Shown here one piece after another: positions 27,401-35,584 of a stretch of 64,000 nucleotides of DNA. The stretch's first letter is position 1, and each line of letters begins with the position of its first letter. Where the stretch lies: positions 124,001 to 188,000 of the forward strand of contig BPJU01000010.1 in NCBI GenBank assembly GCA_026004775.1, in the 5' to 3' direction. This stretch comes from Pirellulaceae bacterium. GTDB taxonomy: Bacteria > Planctomycetota > Planctomycetia > Pirellulales > Pirellulaceae. Under the pieces are notes generated by a model, which worked only from the letters and a program-made list of their open reading frames with translations, made no database searches and was not told the origin of the DNA. The position numbers and the translations under genes are program-made.

Positions 27401-28867
27401 CGACCCATCGGGGCGGAATCGGAAAAAGCCCATGCGGAAGCCCTGGTGCGGCCTGCCGTTGACTGTCGGGCGGCTGAAGTTATAGCCCTGCATGGCCCAG
27501 ATCCAGTTGTCCAGGCCGTATTGAAAGTTACTCACACCCCCATGAGTGTCGCTCATGTTCCATCCGCTAAACAGCACCGTGGTGCGGTCGGCACGGTCAT
27601 CGTGGTCGAGGTCTTCCAGGAAGAGCGTTTCGGTTCCCGCTTGAACGATCACGCCACCTCGAGCAAACGCGATGCTCGCCGGGATACTGAGCCCCTCGGC
27701 GAATACGGTGAACTTGTCGGCACGCCCATCGCCGTCGGTATCCTCACAGATGCGAATGCGGTCATGCCCTTGGCCGCGGGGTTGCAAGTCGTTCGGGTAA
27801 TCGACCGTTTCGGCTAACCACAACCGCCCGCGCTCATCCCAAGCCATTGCGATCGGTTTACCTTGGATATCCGGTTCGGCGGCGAAAAGTTCAACATGGA
27901 ACCCCTCTGGAACCACCATGTGGCGCATGGACGCCTGGGCAGAAAGCGGTTTTTGCATCAATCGCTGGGGCTCACCTTGTTCCCCCCACGAACGTCCCGG
28001 GCGGTAAACGGGAATGCGAGCGCCGACATCGACGTATTCGAACGGCGGGAGATCCTCGGGCAAGGGCTTGATGGTCAGGCGGGGTGCAGGGCGGTCCTCA
28101 AAGTAGGGCAAAGCCTGGCTCGGATCCCTCCCGCATGCCCAGCGAATGCCGCGTTCCAACAAATTGTGAAAGCCCGCATGCCCCCACGTGCGATGGTCGT
28201 GTCCCCAAGCCGTGTAAAAAACCCTCCCTTGCCCGTGCGTGCGCACCCATGTCCACGGTTCGCGATGGTCACCCTCGACCCGGTATTCCAGCACCAGACG
28301 ATCCTTTTCGTTGTGCATATGGTGCACGTACGTCTCATCCCAACTTTCAAACCCGCCGAAGTGCCGCAGGATCGGATGATCCGGCGCAGCCAACACAGTG
28401 CGAAAGGTTCCGGTTCCGTGGCGAAGAAACTGCGCTCCTAACAGCTCTACCAGCGCAGGCTGGTTGCGAAAACAATACGAAGCACAGTGCACCGGCACAT
28501 AGCCGCCGCCGGAAGCGACGTAGTCCAGTATCGCCTGAGCCGGAGCATCCTCCAGGCGGTCAATGTTGGCGTAGACCAACAGGGCGTCGTAACGCCGCAA
28601 CAGCTCCAGCGTCAATCCGCTGGCGCCTTCGGTGTATTCCATTTCAATACCCCGAGCTTCCAGATAAGGGCGAATTTGTTCGTAACGAGCCCGCGGCTGA
28701 TGATGGCCTCGATCACCTAAAAACAACACGCGAATCGGCCGCGTCCCGTCGTTTGGTCCCGCTTGCGCAGCCCGAACCCATTCGGCAGCGAAACCCAGAA
28801 GAAGATAGATCAAAGACAACACCAAACTATAAATAATGCCCAAACGACAAGGTATGATTCGGCGCAT
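24410..28867 (-). CDS. ThuA / PVC-type membrane-bound dehydrogenase / HEAT / cytochrome c giant
   Basis: 1485 residues; ATG at 28867 with AAGGAAGG upstream. Signal peptide ~1-34. A ThuA domain (~43-245; IRVLFLGDRGHHQPR, GGGYVPVHCASYCF, GRVFYTAWGHDHRTWGH) is followed by a beta-propeller-type dehydrogenase domain characteristic of PVC bacteria (~300-680; MVVPEGFHVELFAAEPDI, WDERGRLWLAE, VIDWYN). HEAT-like repeats cover ~690-1120, a haem-binding domain has CAKCH near 1156-1160, and a C-terminal beta domain begins at ~1260. Such proteins are exported and thought to oxidise sugars or sugar alcohols from polysaccharides, passing electrons through the haem. The substrate is unknown. It is transcribed alone between two plus-strand genes. 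Confidence 0.88.
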   Translation of the reverse strand: MRRIIPCRLGIIYSLVLSLIYLLLGFAAEWVRAAQAGPNDGTRPIRVLFLGDRGHHQPRARYEQIRPYLEARGIEMEYTEGASGLTLELLRRYDALLVYANIDRLEDAPAQAILDYVASGGGYVPVHCASYCFRNQPALVELLGAQFLRHGTGTFRTVLAAPDHPILRHFGGFESWDETYVHHMHNEKDRLVLEYRVEGDHREPWTWVRTHGQGRVFYTAWGHDHRTWGHAGFHNLLERGIRWACGRDPSQALPYFEDRPAPRLTIKPLPEDLPPFEYVDVGARIPVYRPGRSWGEQGEPQRLMQKPLSAQASMRHMVVPEGFHVELFAAEPDIQGKPIAMAWDERGRLWLAETVDYPNDLQPRGQGHDRIRICEDTDGDGRADKFTVFAEGLSIPASIAFARGGVIVQAGTETLFLEDLDHDDRADRTTVLFSGWNMSDTHGGVSNFQYGLDNWIWAMQGYNFSRPTVNGRPHQGFRMGFFRFRPDGSALEFLRSTDNNTWGLGISEEGIIFGSTANRNPSVYMPIPNRYYEAVRGWRPSLVLGTIADTYLFKPITDKVRQVDQFGGYTAGAGHALYTARSYPPEFWNQTAFVCEPTGHLVGTFVLSRNGSDFRSTSPFNLVASDDEWTAPIMAEVGPDGHVWVIDWYNFIVQHNPTPRGFRTGRGNAYESELRDKKHGRIYRIVYDQAPPYQPLDLSRASPEQLVATLRHPTMLWRKHAQRLLVERAGTDVVPALLELVSDRSVDAIGLNVGAIHALWTLHGLGVLDGTHSQVNQVVYAALRHPSAGVRRNAVQVLPHTQESVEQLLAADLLRDPDAQVRLAALLALADLPPSEQAASGIARQIGTVWIADRWLQDAATSAAARQGADFLMAVAERHDLDEASLGLVRIVAEHMARGAEHDWLNRLVPRLADADPPLAEAIVRGLAEGWPQQTAAVGHWNEQLDRQVEQLFERLTPGGRGLLLRLAGLWGSRVLEQHVARIYSELLAQVDDSSLEAPRRVAAAVEYAAFAARDPEALQALLERLEPRLPPAVAVGLVRALARTETPKTAELLIERFATMTPELRGAAVGVLLSRPEWTLSLLNAIEQGSIQWTELSLDQRQALANHPQAAIRRKATALLERGGALPSPDRQRVLDEWSVVAERQGDPLAGKEVFKKHCAKCHVHSGEGTRIGPDLTGMAVHPKHELLIHILDPNRSVEGNFRVYTVVTTDGLVVQGLLASESQTTLELFDAEGKKLTVLRDDVEQLVASNKSLMPEGFEKQMSQQEMTDLLAFLTARGKYVPLDLSKVATVPSDRGMFYSREAEVERLIFPDWGPKEFRGVPFHLIDPNDGRRPNVVLFYSPQGAIPPQMPRQIELPCHMPVKAIHMLSGVSGWGFPYGRQREVTLIVRLHYADGQTEDHALRNGEHFADYIRRVDVPGSEFAFALRGQQIRYLAIVPKRTETIEKIELIKGPDASAPVVMAITLETLSKSGQAEAPLQPANP

Positions 28868-29415
28868 CGAAAAAACCTTCCTTATTCTTATAACGACACG
28901 ATAAACAGCTGCCTTACCACGCTACAATCGCTACCAAAATAGTCATTCCCAAACAGGCTTGCCAGTGCGGGTCCGGATCGGCGGCTTGCGCCCTGCCTCC
29001 GCCCTACAGGTGATGCTCATCGCGCAGCTTGAGCAATTGCGCAAGCCATCGATCGGTTCTCTTTAACCGCGTCTGGCTGTACCGTCAGTGATCCGACGTC
29101 GGCGGACGACCTGATTATTCAAACCACAAGGTTCGCGTCACGTACCGTGAGCAGCCACTGCTTTGGTTTGCGGCACCGATAACCGCCGCAGCGGGACATG
29201 GGGATCGATTTGTTTCCCTGGGCATGATCGGAAGGTATCTTAGGAGCACGCCTCGCAGACGATTCGTCGTGCCGCAAGGCCAGGAAGCAAAGTTCACATG
29301 GCGGGCTGGTGCCATTCACGACGGATGTCCTCAAGCCTGAGGGCAGTCGGGGGCGGATGTGCCGGCGACCACGTGGAATGAGAACCAAGTGCGTGGGGTG
29401 GTGGAGGCAGGATCG
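28868..29415. other. Divergent intergenic region
   Basis: About 548 bp between the ThuA giant and the MFS gene. A fairly AT-rich segment (28870-28960) precedes the ThuA gene on the minus strand and probably holds its promoter. No gene, hairpin or repeat with a clear role was seen. Confidence 0.4.
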
Positions 29416-31104
29416 ATGAGCAATCGCCCCAGTTCCGTGCGGCATGTGGTGGTGGCCTCAGCCGTGCTGATGTCCGTGTTGCTCTACCTGGATAGATTCT
29501 GCGTTTCGTTTGCCGAACTGTACATGAAACAGGATTTGGGGCTGACCGACATGCAAGTCGGTTGGATGTTCAGCGCTTTCTTTTGGGCATACGCTTTAGC
29601 GCAAGTGCCATCCGGTTGGATGACCGATCGATGGGGTGCACGCGTAACCCTTACCGTCTACATTCTGGGCTGGTCGGCTTGTGTGGCGGCGATGGGTTTG
29701 GCCCAAGGCATTGTCCTGCTGTTGGTGGCACGGTTTGCTTGCGGGTTGTTTCAGGCCGGAGCCTATCCGACCGGTGCGGCGATTCTGGCCCGTTGGGTGC
29801 CGCTCGCCACGCGCGGCTTGGCCAGCAGCCTGGTGGCTCTGGGCGGCCGGTTGGGTGGAGCGCTGGCGCCGCTGTTGACCGCGCTGCTGATCGTGGCTTT
29901 CGTCCCCACCCGGCTGGGCGGACGCTTTGAACCAGGTGACATCTTTGCACCCGGCGAGCTTTGCCAGACGTGGCTGGGAGCTACGGCGAATCAGAAAAAA
30001 CCGCATGAACACTCTGTGGCAACAACGCTTTTCGCTCGGTTGACTACCGAGGAAAAGGAATACGTGAAGAAACTGGCGGCCGGCCAAACAGCAGGCGTAT
30101 CGGCGACGGAAACCCAGCACAAACTCGCGGGAATTCTGAATCGATTGCTCGACGAGCCGGATCTGTTTGGGCCCGACAAGCTGCAACCCCACGTACTGTC
30201 GTATGAAGGACAGCGCCTGTTGAAAAAACAGTCGCTCGAACCCGCCGAACGACAACGGTTAAACCGGCTGGTGATCGAGACATTGTTTACCAGTGAGATT
30301 CGGCGGGTTTATACGGCTGGTTGGCGGCCGATCATGTTTACCTACGGCTTGGTGGGGATTCCCATTGCGTTGCTATTCTGGTCGGTGTATCGCAACCGCC
30401 CCGAAGAACACCCATGGTGCAATGAGCTGGAGCGCCGATTGGTGAGTGAAGGTAAACCGCAACACAATACGGAGCAGCCGATCGGCGGAGCGCCGATCGG
30501 CGCCTTAGCGAAACATTTTAGCATGTGGTGTAACAGCCTCTCGCAGTTTGCCACGAATGTCGGCTGGATCTTTCTCGTGACGTGGCTGCCGCGTTATCTG
30601 GACGAAGTGCACCGGGTCCCGGTGGAGCGAAGAGCCTGGATGACCCTGACTCCCATCTTGATCGGCTTTCTGGGCCTGGTCGCCGGCGGACGGTTAACGG
30701 ATCGGCTGGTTGCGATCGTTGGGCTCCGCTGGGGACGCGCCTTGCCCATGGGGCTGTCGAAGTTCCTGGCAATGGGCGCCTACCTTCTATGCTTGCTCCA
30801 TCCGTCGGCCGAAGGCTGCGTAGTGTTGTTCGCTGTAGTGGCATTTGCCAGTGATATGGGCATCGGCGCTATTTGGGCGTACGCTCAGGACGTGGGCGGC
30901 CGCCATGTGGGCTCGGTTCTCGGTTGGGCCAATATGTGGGGTAACATCGGTGCCGCCATCGGGCCGGTCTTGCTGGTTGCCGCCGTCGGTGAAACGAATA
31001 ACTGGGATAGAGCTTTTCTGGTCTGCGCGGGAGCCTATGCCGTCGCAGCCGTCAGCGCACTGTTGATCGATGCAGAAAAACCACTCCTGCCGCAAGAATC
31101 CTGA
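29416..31104 (+). CDS. MFS transporter with large central insertion
   Basis: 562 residues from the ATG at 29416, which has GGAGG eight bases upstream; an upstream GTG at 29359 lacks such support. The MFS hallmarks are in the first half: a span-1 segment with YLDRFCVSF, the loop 2-3 motif GWMTDRWGARVTL, and RFACGLFQAGAYPTGAAI in span 4. This resembles the anion:cation symporter branch. After span 6, about 130 residues (~160-290) form a charged, largely helical insertion (TTEEKEYVKKLAAGQT, ILNRLLDEPDLFGPDKLQ) before span 7 (FTYGLVGIPIALLFWSVY). Normal MFS proteins have a 30-60 residue loop there. The substrate is unknown; sugar acids or organic acids are typical of this branch. Confidence 0.85.
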   Translation: MSNRPSSVRHVVVASAVLMSVLLYLDRFCVSFAELYMKQDLGLTDMQVGWMFSAFFWAYALAQVPSGWMTDRWGARVTLTVYILGWSACVAAMGLAQGIVLLLVARFACGLFQAGAYPTGAAILARWVPLATRGLASSLVALGGRLGGALAPLLTALLIVAFVPTRLGGRFEPGDIFAPGELCQTWLGATANQKKPHEHSVATTLFARLTTEEKEYVKKLAAGQTAGVSATETQHKLAGILNRLLDEPDLFGPDKLQPHVLSYEGQRLLKKQSLEPAERQRLNRLVIETLFTSEIRRVYTAGWRPIMFTYGLVGIPIALLFWSVYRNRPEEHPWCNELERRLVSEGKPQHNTEQPIGGAPIGALAKHFSMWCNSLSQFATNVGWIFLVTWLPRYLDEVHRVPVERRAWMTLTPILIGFLGLVAGGRLTDRLVAIVGLRWGRALPMGLSKFLAMGAYLLCLLHPSAEGCVVLFAVVAFASDMGIGAIWAYAQDVGGRHVGSVLGWANMWGNIGAAIGPVLLVAAVGETNNWDRAFLVCAGAYAVAAVSALLIDAEKPLLPQES

Positions 31105-31309
31105 CGCAAACTGACTGCGCCCCAACGATACGCCCCATCCGTTTAGGCGCGTTCAAAGCCGGCTTTTTCGGATGGGGGGCAAGGCTGCTTCGGCGGCGAA
31201 TGTTGGTCTGCTGCTGGGCGTAGCCCGATAGTCTCAAGCGCCTGCATACCTTCCTGCGAACGGGCCGACTGGCCGGCCACCATCAGTTGTGCCCCGACTC
31301 GTTTTTGGG

Positions 31310-31315
31310 TATATA
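31310..31315 (+). promoter_or_regulatory. Possible -10 of rpn copy 1 (repeated in copies 2 and 3)
   Basis: TATATA here is 17 bases downstream of TTGTGC (31287-31292), both inside the duplicated unit. If used, the transcript would begin near or after the ATG at 31319, favouring the ATG at 31340. Moderate match to consensus only. Confidence 0.25.
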
Positions 31316-31318
31316 CGG

Positions 31319-32422
31319 ATGTACATTATTTCACAAGGAATGCCTCAAACGCCGCCACGGAGGCACGTATCGGTGGCTCAATATGATGCAGCGTATCGGC
31401 GGTTGTTCGCCCACCCGCGGTTGGTGCGTGACCTGCTGGAGGGATTCGTCAAGCTGCCCTGGGTGACCGAACTGGATTGGACAACGCTGGAGTCAATCCC
31501 ACCCAAGTTCGTTTCGCCGGGATTGCGTGTGTTCGAGGCGGATCTGATCTGGAAGGTCGTGCATCGGCCGTCCGGCTTGCCGATTTATATCGTAATGGAA
31601 CTTCAGGCCAGGATAGAGCGTTGGATGGCTGCCCGGATGGTCAATTACTCGGTGCAATTGAGCCTGCGGTTGATGCGGGAGCCACAGGCATGGCAACGCG
31701 GCCTGCCCGTGGTTTTGCCACTGGTCTTTTACCATGGCCGCACGCCGTGGACGCCCCCGACAGATTTTCGGGCCCTGCATCGGAACTTGCCCGCCTCGTG
31801 GGAACCGTTCGTTCCCAGTTGGCCTTACTTTCTGGTGGACGTTCACGCCATGCGGCAGGAAGAGCTTCCCAGCAACAATACGGTCTCGTACGTTGCGCGT
31901 CTGGAGCAAGCTAGTCGTCCGGCTGAGGTCGTGGATATACTACGGGAGTTAGGGCGTTGGTTGCAGGACCCACAGGAGGAAGTTCTCCGGCGAGCTTTTT
32001 ACGAATGGGTGGTGCAGTTGGTGATACCGAGGTGGCGGCGAGGCAGTTTTAGCTGGGACCGGGTGGGCAATTTCGAGCAGGGGGTGGCGATGTTGGCGGA
32101 ACGATGGCGGGAGTGGCGGCGAGAGTGGATGGACCAAGCACGGCAGGAAGGAAGGCGCAAAGGCTTGCGCGAGGGAAGACGCGAGGGGTTGCGCGAAGGC
32201 TTGCGCGAAGGGCGACAGTTGGGTTTGCTGGAAGGCGAACGCCAATTGCTGTTGCACCAGTTGCGGCGAAAGTTCGGGCGTGTCACCAAGCAGGTGCGTG
32301 AGCGTATCCGCAAAGCCGATTCGCCTGAACTGTTGCTGTGGGCCGAACGGCTGATCACAGCCACAAAGCTGGCCGACATTTTCGAGGATGGAAGCGAATC
32401 TCAAGAACCCCCGCACAATTGA
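31319..32422 (+). CDS. Rpn-family recombination-promoting nuclease, copy 1
   Basis: 367 residues from the ATG at 31319. A GTG at 31289 and an ATG at 31340 directly behind AAGGA are alternatives. The N-terminal ~230 residues are the PD-(D/E)XK domain of the Rpn (YhgA-like, Transposase_31) family: YDAAYRRLFAHPRLVRDLLE, FEADLIWKV with the metal Asp, then IYIVMELQAR with the ExQ pair, and LPLVFYHGRTPW. Rpn proteins are DNA endonucleases tied to recombination and phage defence. The C-terminal part is a charged helix with four (L/R)REG tetrapeptides, followed by a DUF4351-like tail (LLLHQLRRKFGRV). The active-site residues are present, so it is probably functional. First of three tandem copies. Confidence 0.88.
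   Translation: MYIISQGMPQTPPRRHVSVAQYDAAYRRLFAHPRLVRDLLEGFVKLPWVTELDWTTLESIPPKFVSPGLRVFEADLIWKVVHRPSGLPIYIVMELQARIERWMAARMVNYSVQLSLRLMREPQAWQRGLPVVLPLVFYHGRTPWTPPTDFRALHRNLPASWEPFVPSWPYFLVDVHAMRQEELPSNNTVSYVARLEQASRPAEVVDILRELGRWLQDPQEEVLRRAFYEWVVQLVIPRWRRGSFSWDRVGNFEQGVAMLAERWREWRREWMDQARQEGRRKGLREGRREGLREGLREGRQLGLLEGERQLLLHQLRRKFGRVTKQVRERIRKADSPELLLWAERLITATKLADIFEDGSESQEPPHN
32090..32422 (+). other. Possible internal start giving a short C-terminal Rpn protein
   Basis: In-frame ATG at 32090 (MLAERWREWRREW) is preceded by AGGGGG with about 5 bases of spacing. It would encode a ~110-residue product containing only the tetrapeptide-repeat helix and C-terminal domain. The same site exists in copy 2 at 33551 and copy 3 at 35028. 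Enterobacterial Rpn genes are reported to make such a short protein that counteracts the full-length nuclease; its presence here is inference. Confidence 0.35.
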
Positions 32423-32779
32423 CTAACTGCTCATCGTTTGGCTGATACCAACTTTCGCAAGACCGTAGCACGTCATCTTGCTGTCTGGCAACGCTATTGA
32501 GGCCTATACGGAGCCTTCTTTGTAAGGTCCAACAACGACTCGTGCTTGCAATTCTGGCTGTCGAGGAGTGATAGCTTATCCTCGAATGGGGCTCGTGTGC
32601 TTTGCGGGATCGGCGCGAAGCCCATTTTTCGGAGGAGCGGCAAGGCTGCTTCGGCGGCGAATGTTGGTCTGCTGCTGGGCGTAGCCCGATAGTCTCAAGC
32701 GCCTGCATACCTTCCTGCGAACGGGCCGACTGGCCGGCCACCATCAGTTGTGCCCCGACTCGTTTTTGGGTATATACGG
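32423..32779. other. Spacer between rpn copies 1 and 2
   Basis: About 330-360 bp, repeated almost identically between copies 2 and 3 (33896-34256). No gene is seen. It includes the upstream segment of the duplicated unit (GGCAAGGCTGCTTCGGCGGC from 32639). The stretch 32423-32638 is not found before copy 1, so the ancestral unit contained gene plus this downstream spacer. Confidence 0.6.
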
Positions 32780-33895
32780 ATGTACATTATTTCACAAGGA
32801 ATGCCTCAAACGCCGCCACGGAGGCACGTATCGGTGGCTCAATATGATGCAGCGTATCGGCGGTTGTTCGCCCACCCGCGGTTGGTGCGTGACCTGCTGG
32901 AGGGATTCGTCAAGCTGCCCTGGGTGACCGAACTGGATTGGACAACGCTGGAGTCAATCCCACCCAAGTTCGTTTCGCCGGGATTGCGTGTGTTCGAGGC
33001 GGATCTGATCTGGAAGGTCGTGCATCGGCCGTCCGGCTTGCCGATTTATATCGTAATGGAACTTCAGGCCAGGATAGAGCGTTGGATGGCTGCCCGGATG
33101 GTCAATTACTCGGTGCAATTGAGCCTGCGGTTGATGCGGGAGCCACAGGCATGGCAACGCGGCCTGCCCGTGGTTTTGCCACTGGTCTTTTACCATGGCC
33201 GCACGCCGTGGACGCCCCCGACAGATTTTCGGGCCCTGCATCGGAACTTGCCCGCCTCGTGGGAACCGTTCGTTCCCAGTTGGCCGTACTTCCTGGTGGA
33301 CGTTCACGCCATGCGGCAGGAAGAGCTTCCCAGCAACAATACGGTCTCGTACGTTGCGCGTCTGGAGCAAGCTAGTCGTCCGGCTGAGGTCGTGGATATA
33401 CTACGGGAGTTAGGGCGTTGGTTGCAGGACCCACAGGAGGAAGTTCTCCGGCGAGCTTTTTACGAATGGGTGGTGCAGTTGGTGATACCGAGGTGGCGGC
33501 GAGGCAGTTTTAGCTGGGACCGGGTGGGCAATTTCGAGCAGGGGGTGGCGATGTTGGCGGAACGATGGCGGGAGTGGCGGCGAGAGTGGATGGACCAAGC
33601 ACGGCAGGAGGGAAGGCGCAAAGGCTTGCGCGAGGGAAGACGCGAGGGGTTGCGCGAAGGGCGACGCGAGGGCTTGCGCGAAGGGCGACAGTTGGGTTTG
33701 CTGGAAGGCGAACGCCAATTGTTGCTGCACCAGTTGCGGCGAAAGTTCGGGCGTGTCACCAAGCAGGTGCGTGAGCGTATCCGCAAAGCCGATTCGCCTG
33801 AACTGTTGCTGTGGGCCGAACGGCTGATCACAGCCACAAAGCTGGCCGACATTTTCGAGGATGGAAGCGAATCTCAAGAACCCCCGCACAATTGA
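32780..33895 (+). CDS. Rpn-family recombination-promoting nuclease, copy 2
   Basis: 371 residues. Identical in the nuclease domain to copy 1; the charged helix has five (L/R)REG tetrapeptides instead of four (one extra 12-base unit). The tail ends DGSESQEPPHN as in copy 1. Synonymous differences from copy 1 include GGCCGTACTTCC for GGCCTTACTTTC near 33284 and TTGTTGCTGCAC for TTGCTGTTGCAC near 33720. Confidence 0.88.
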   Translation: MYIISQGMPQTPPRRHVSVAQYDAAYRRLFAHPRLVRDLLEGFVKLPWVTELDWTTLESIPPKFVSPGLRVFEADLIWKVVHRPSGLPIYIVMELQARIERWMAARMVNYSVQLSLRLMREPQAWQRGLPVVLPLVFYHGRTPWTPPTDFRALHRNLPASWEPFVPSWPYFLVDVHAMRQEELPSNNTVSYVARLEQASRPAEVVDILRELGRWLQDPQEEVLRRAFYEWVVQLVIPRWRRGSFSWDRVGNFEQGVAMLAERWREWRREWMDQARQEGRRKGLREGRREGLREGRREGLREGRQLGLLEGERQLLLHQLRRKFGRVTKQVRERIRKADSPELLLWAERLITATKLADIFEDGSESQEPPHN

Positions 33896-34256
33896 CTAAC
33901 TGCTCATCGTTTGGCTGATACCAACTTTCTTTCGCAAGACCGTAGCACGTCATCTTGCTGTCTGGCAACGCTATTGAGGCCTATACGGAGCCTTCTTTGT
34001 AAGGTCCAACAACGACTCGTGCTTGCAATTCTGGCTGTCGAGGAGTGATAGCTTATCCTCGAATGGGGCTCGTGTGCTTTGCGGGATCGGCGCGAAGCCC
34101 ATTTTTCGGAGGAGCGGCAAGGCTGCTTCGGCGGCGAATGTTGGTCTGCTGCTGGGCGTAGCCCGATAGTCTCAAGCGCCTGCATACCTTCCTGCGAACG
34201 GGCCGACTGGCCGGCCACCATCAGTTGTGCCCCGACTCGTTTTTGGGTATATACGG

Positions 34257-35384
34257 ATGTACATTATTTCACAAGGAATGCCTCAAACGCCGCCACGGAG
34301 GCACGTATCGGTGGCTCAATATGATGCAGCGTATCGGCGGTTGTTCGCCCACCCGCGGTTGGTGCGTGACCTGCTGGAGGGATTCGTCAAGCTGCCCTGG
34401 GTGACCGAACTGGATTGGACAACGCTGGAGTCAATCCCACCCAAGTTCGTTTCGCCGGGATTGCGTGTGTTCGAGGCGGATCTGATCTGGAAGGTCGTGC
34501 ATCGGCCGTCCGGCTTGCCGATTTATATCGTAATGGAACTTCAGGCCAGGATAGAGCGTTGGATGGCTGCCCGGATGGTCAATTACTCGGTGCAATTGAG
34601 CCTACGGTTGATGCGGGAGCCACAGGCATGGCAACGCGGCCTGCCCGTGGTTTTGCCACTGGTCTTTTACCATGGCCGCACGCCGTGGACGCCCCCGACA
34701 GATTTTCGGGCCCTGCATCGGAACTTGCCCGCCTCGTGGGAACCGTTCGTTCCCAGTTGGCCTTACTTTCTGGTGGACGTTCACGCCATGCGGCAGGAAG
34801 AGCTTCCCAGCAACAATACGGTCTCGTACGTTGCGCGTCTGGAGCAAGCTAGTCGTCCGGCTGAGGTCGTGGATATACTACGGGAGTTAGGGCGTTGGTT
34901 GCAGGACCCACAGGAGGAAGTTCTCCGGCGAGCTTTTTACGAATGGGTGGTGCAGTTGGTGATACCGAGGTGGCGGCGAGGCAGTTTTAGCTGGGACCGG
35001 GTGGGCAATTTCGAGCAGGGGGTGGCGATGTTGGCGGAACGATGGCGGGAGTGGCGGCGAGAGTGGATGGACCAAGCACGGCAGGAAGGAAGGCGCAAAG
35101 GCTTGCGCGAGGGAAGACGCGAGGGGTTGCGCGAAGGGCGACGCGAGGGCTTGCGCGAAGGGCGACGCGAAGGGCGACGCGAGGGCTTGCGCGAAGGGCG
35201 ACAGTTGGGTTTGCTGGAAGGCGAACGCCAATTGTTGCTGCACCAGTTGCGGCGAAAGTTCGGGCGTGTCACCAAGCAGGTGCGTGAGCGTATCCGCAAA
35301 GCCGATTCGCCTGAACTGTTGCTGTGGGCCGAACGGCTGATCACAGCCACAAAGCTGGCCGACATTTTCGAGGAAGGTTCTTAA
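34257..35384 (+). CDS. Rpn-family recombination-promoting nuclease, copy 3 (altered C-terminus)
   Basis: 375 residues. Same nuclease domain; eight (L/R)REG tetrapeptides. The last residues differ: the shared sequence stops at DIFEE and a new stop follows after GS, so the 13-residue tail of copies 1 and 2 (from DGSESQ on) is lost. This marks the right edge of the amplification. It shares some base variants with copy 1 (TTACTTTC near 34762) and others with copy 2 (TTGTTGCTGCAC near 35231), a mosaic that points to exchange between copies. Confidence 0.88.
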   Translation: MYIISQGMPQTPPRRHVSVAQYDAAYRRLFAHPRLVRDLLEGFVKLPWVTELDWTTLESIPPKFVSPGLRVFEADLIWKVVHRPSGLPIYIVMELQARIERWMAARMVNYSVQLSLRLMREPQAWQRGLPVVLPLVFYHGRTPWTPPTDFRALHRNLPASWEPFVPSWPYFLVDVHAMRQEELPSNNTVSYVARLEQASRPAEVVDILRELGRWLQDPQEEVLRRAFYEWVVQLVIPRWRRGSFSWDRVGNFEQGVAMLAERWREWRREWMDQARQEGRRKGLREGRREGLREGRREGLREGRREGRREGLREGRQLGLLEGERQLLLHQLRRKFGRVTKQVRERIRKADSPELLLWAERLITATKLADIFEEGS

Positions 35385-35584
35385 TGAGCTAGTTGTTCGC
35401 GGTATGACTTGTCCCCAGGCGGAGGCACAATGGGCAGCGTGGTTCATTTCCGGCACGGGTACGCTTCACCGGGCGGACCCTCCGCCAGCCGGGTTGAACC
35501 AGCGTGAGTCGGTGTGAGTTAGGTCGAATGGCAACGCCGGTCGGAATAGCCTCGTACACCTGTTGATTCAGTGGTTTTCGCCGG

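Larger units (their letters stand above)
31178..35372 (+). repeat. Tandem triplication of an Rpn nuclease locus
   Basis: Three direct copies start at about 31178, 32639 and 34116 (units of 1461 and 1477 bp; the third ends inside the gene tail near 35372). Each unit carries ~110-140 bp of upstream DNA, the gene and the spacer. Copies 1 and 2 differ in length by 16 bp: 12 from one extra coding repeat and 4 from a CTTT insertion in the spacer. Only a handful of base differences are visible otherwise, so the amplification is recent or kept uniform by gene conversion. Confidence 0.95.

Noticed and set aside
31178-35384. Interpretation of the triple repeat as an insertion sequence array
   Set aside because: No terminal inverted repeats or target duplications bound the units; the enzyme is an Rpn nuclease rather than a DDE transposase, so local duplication explains it better.
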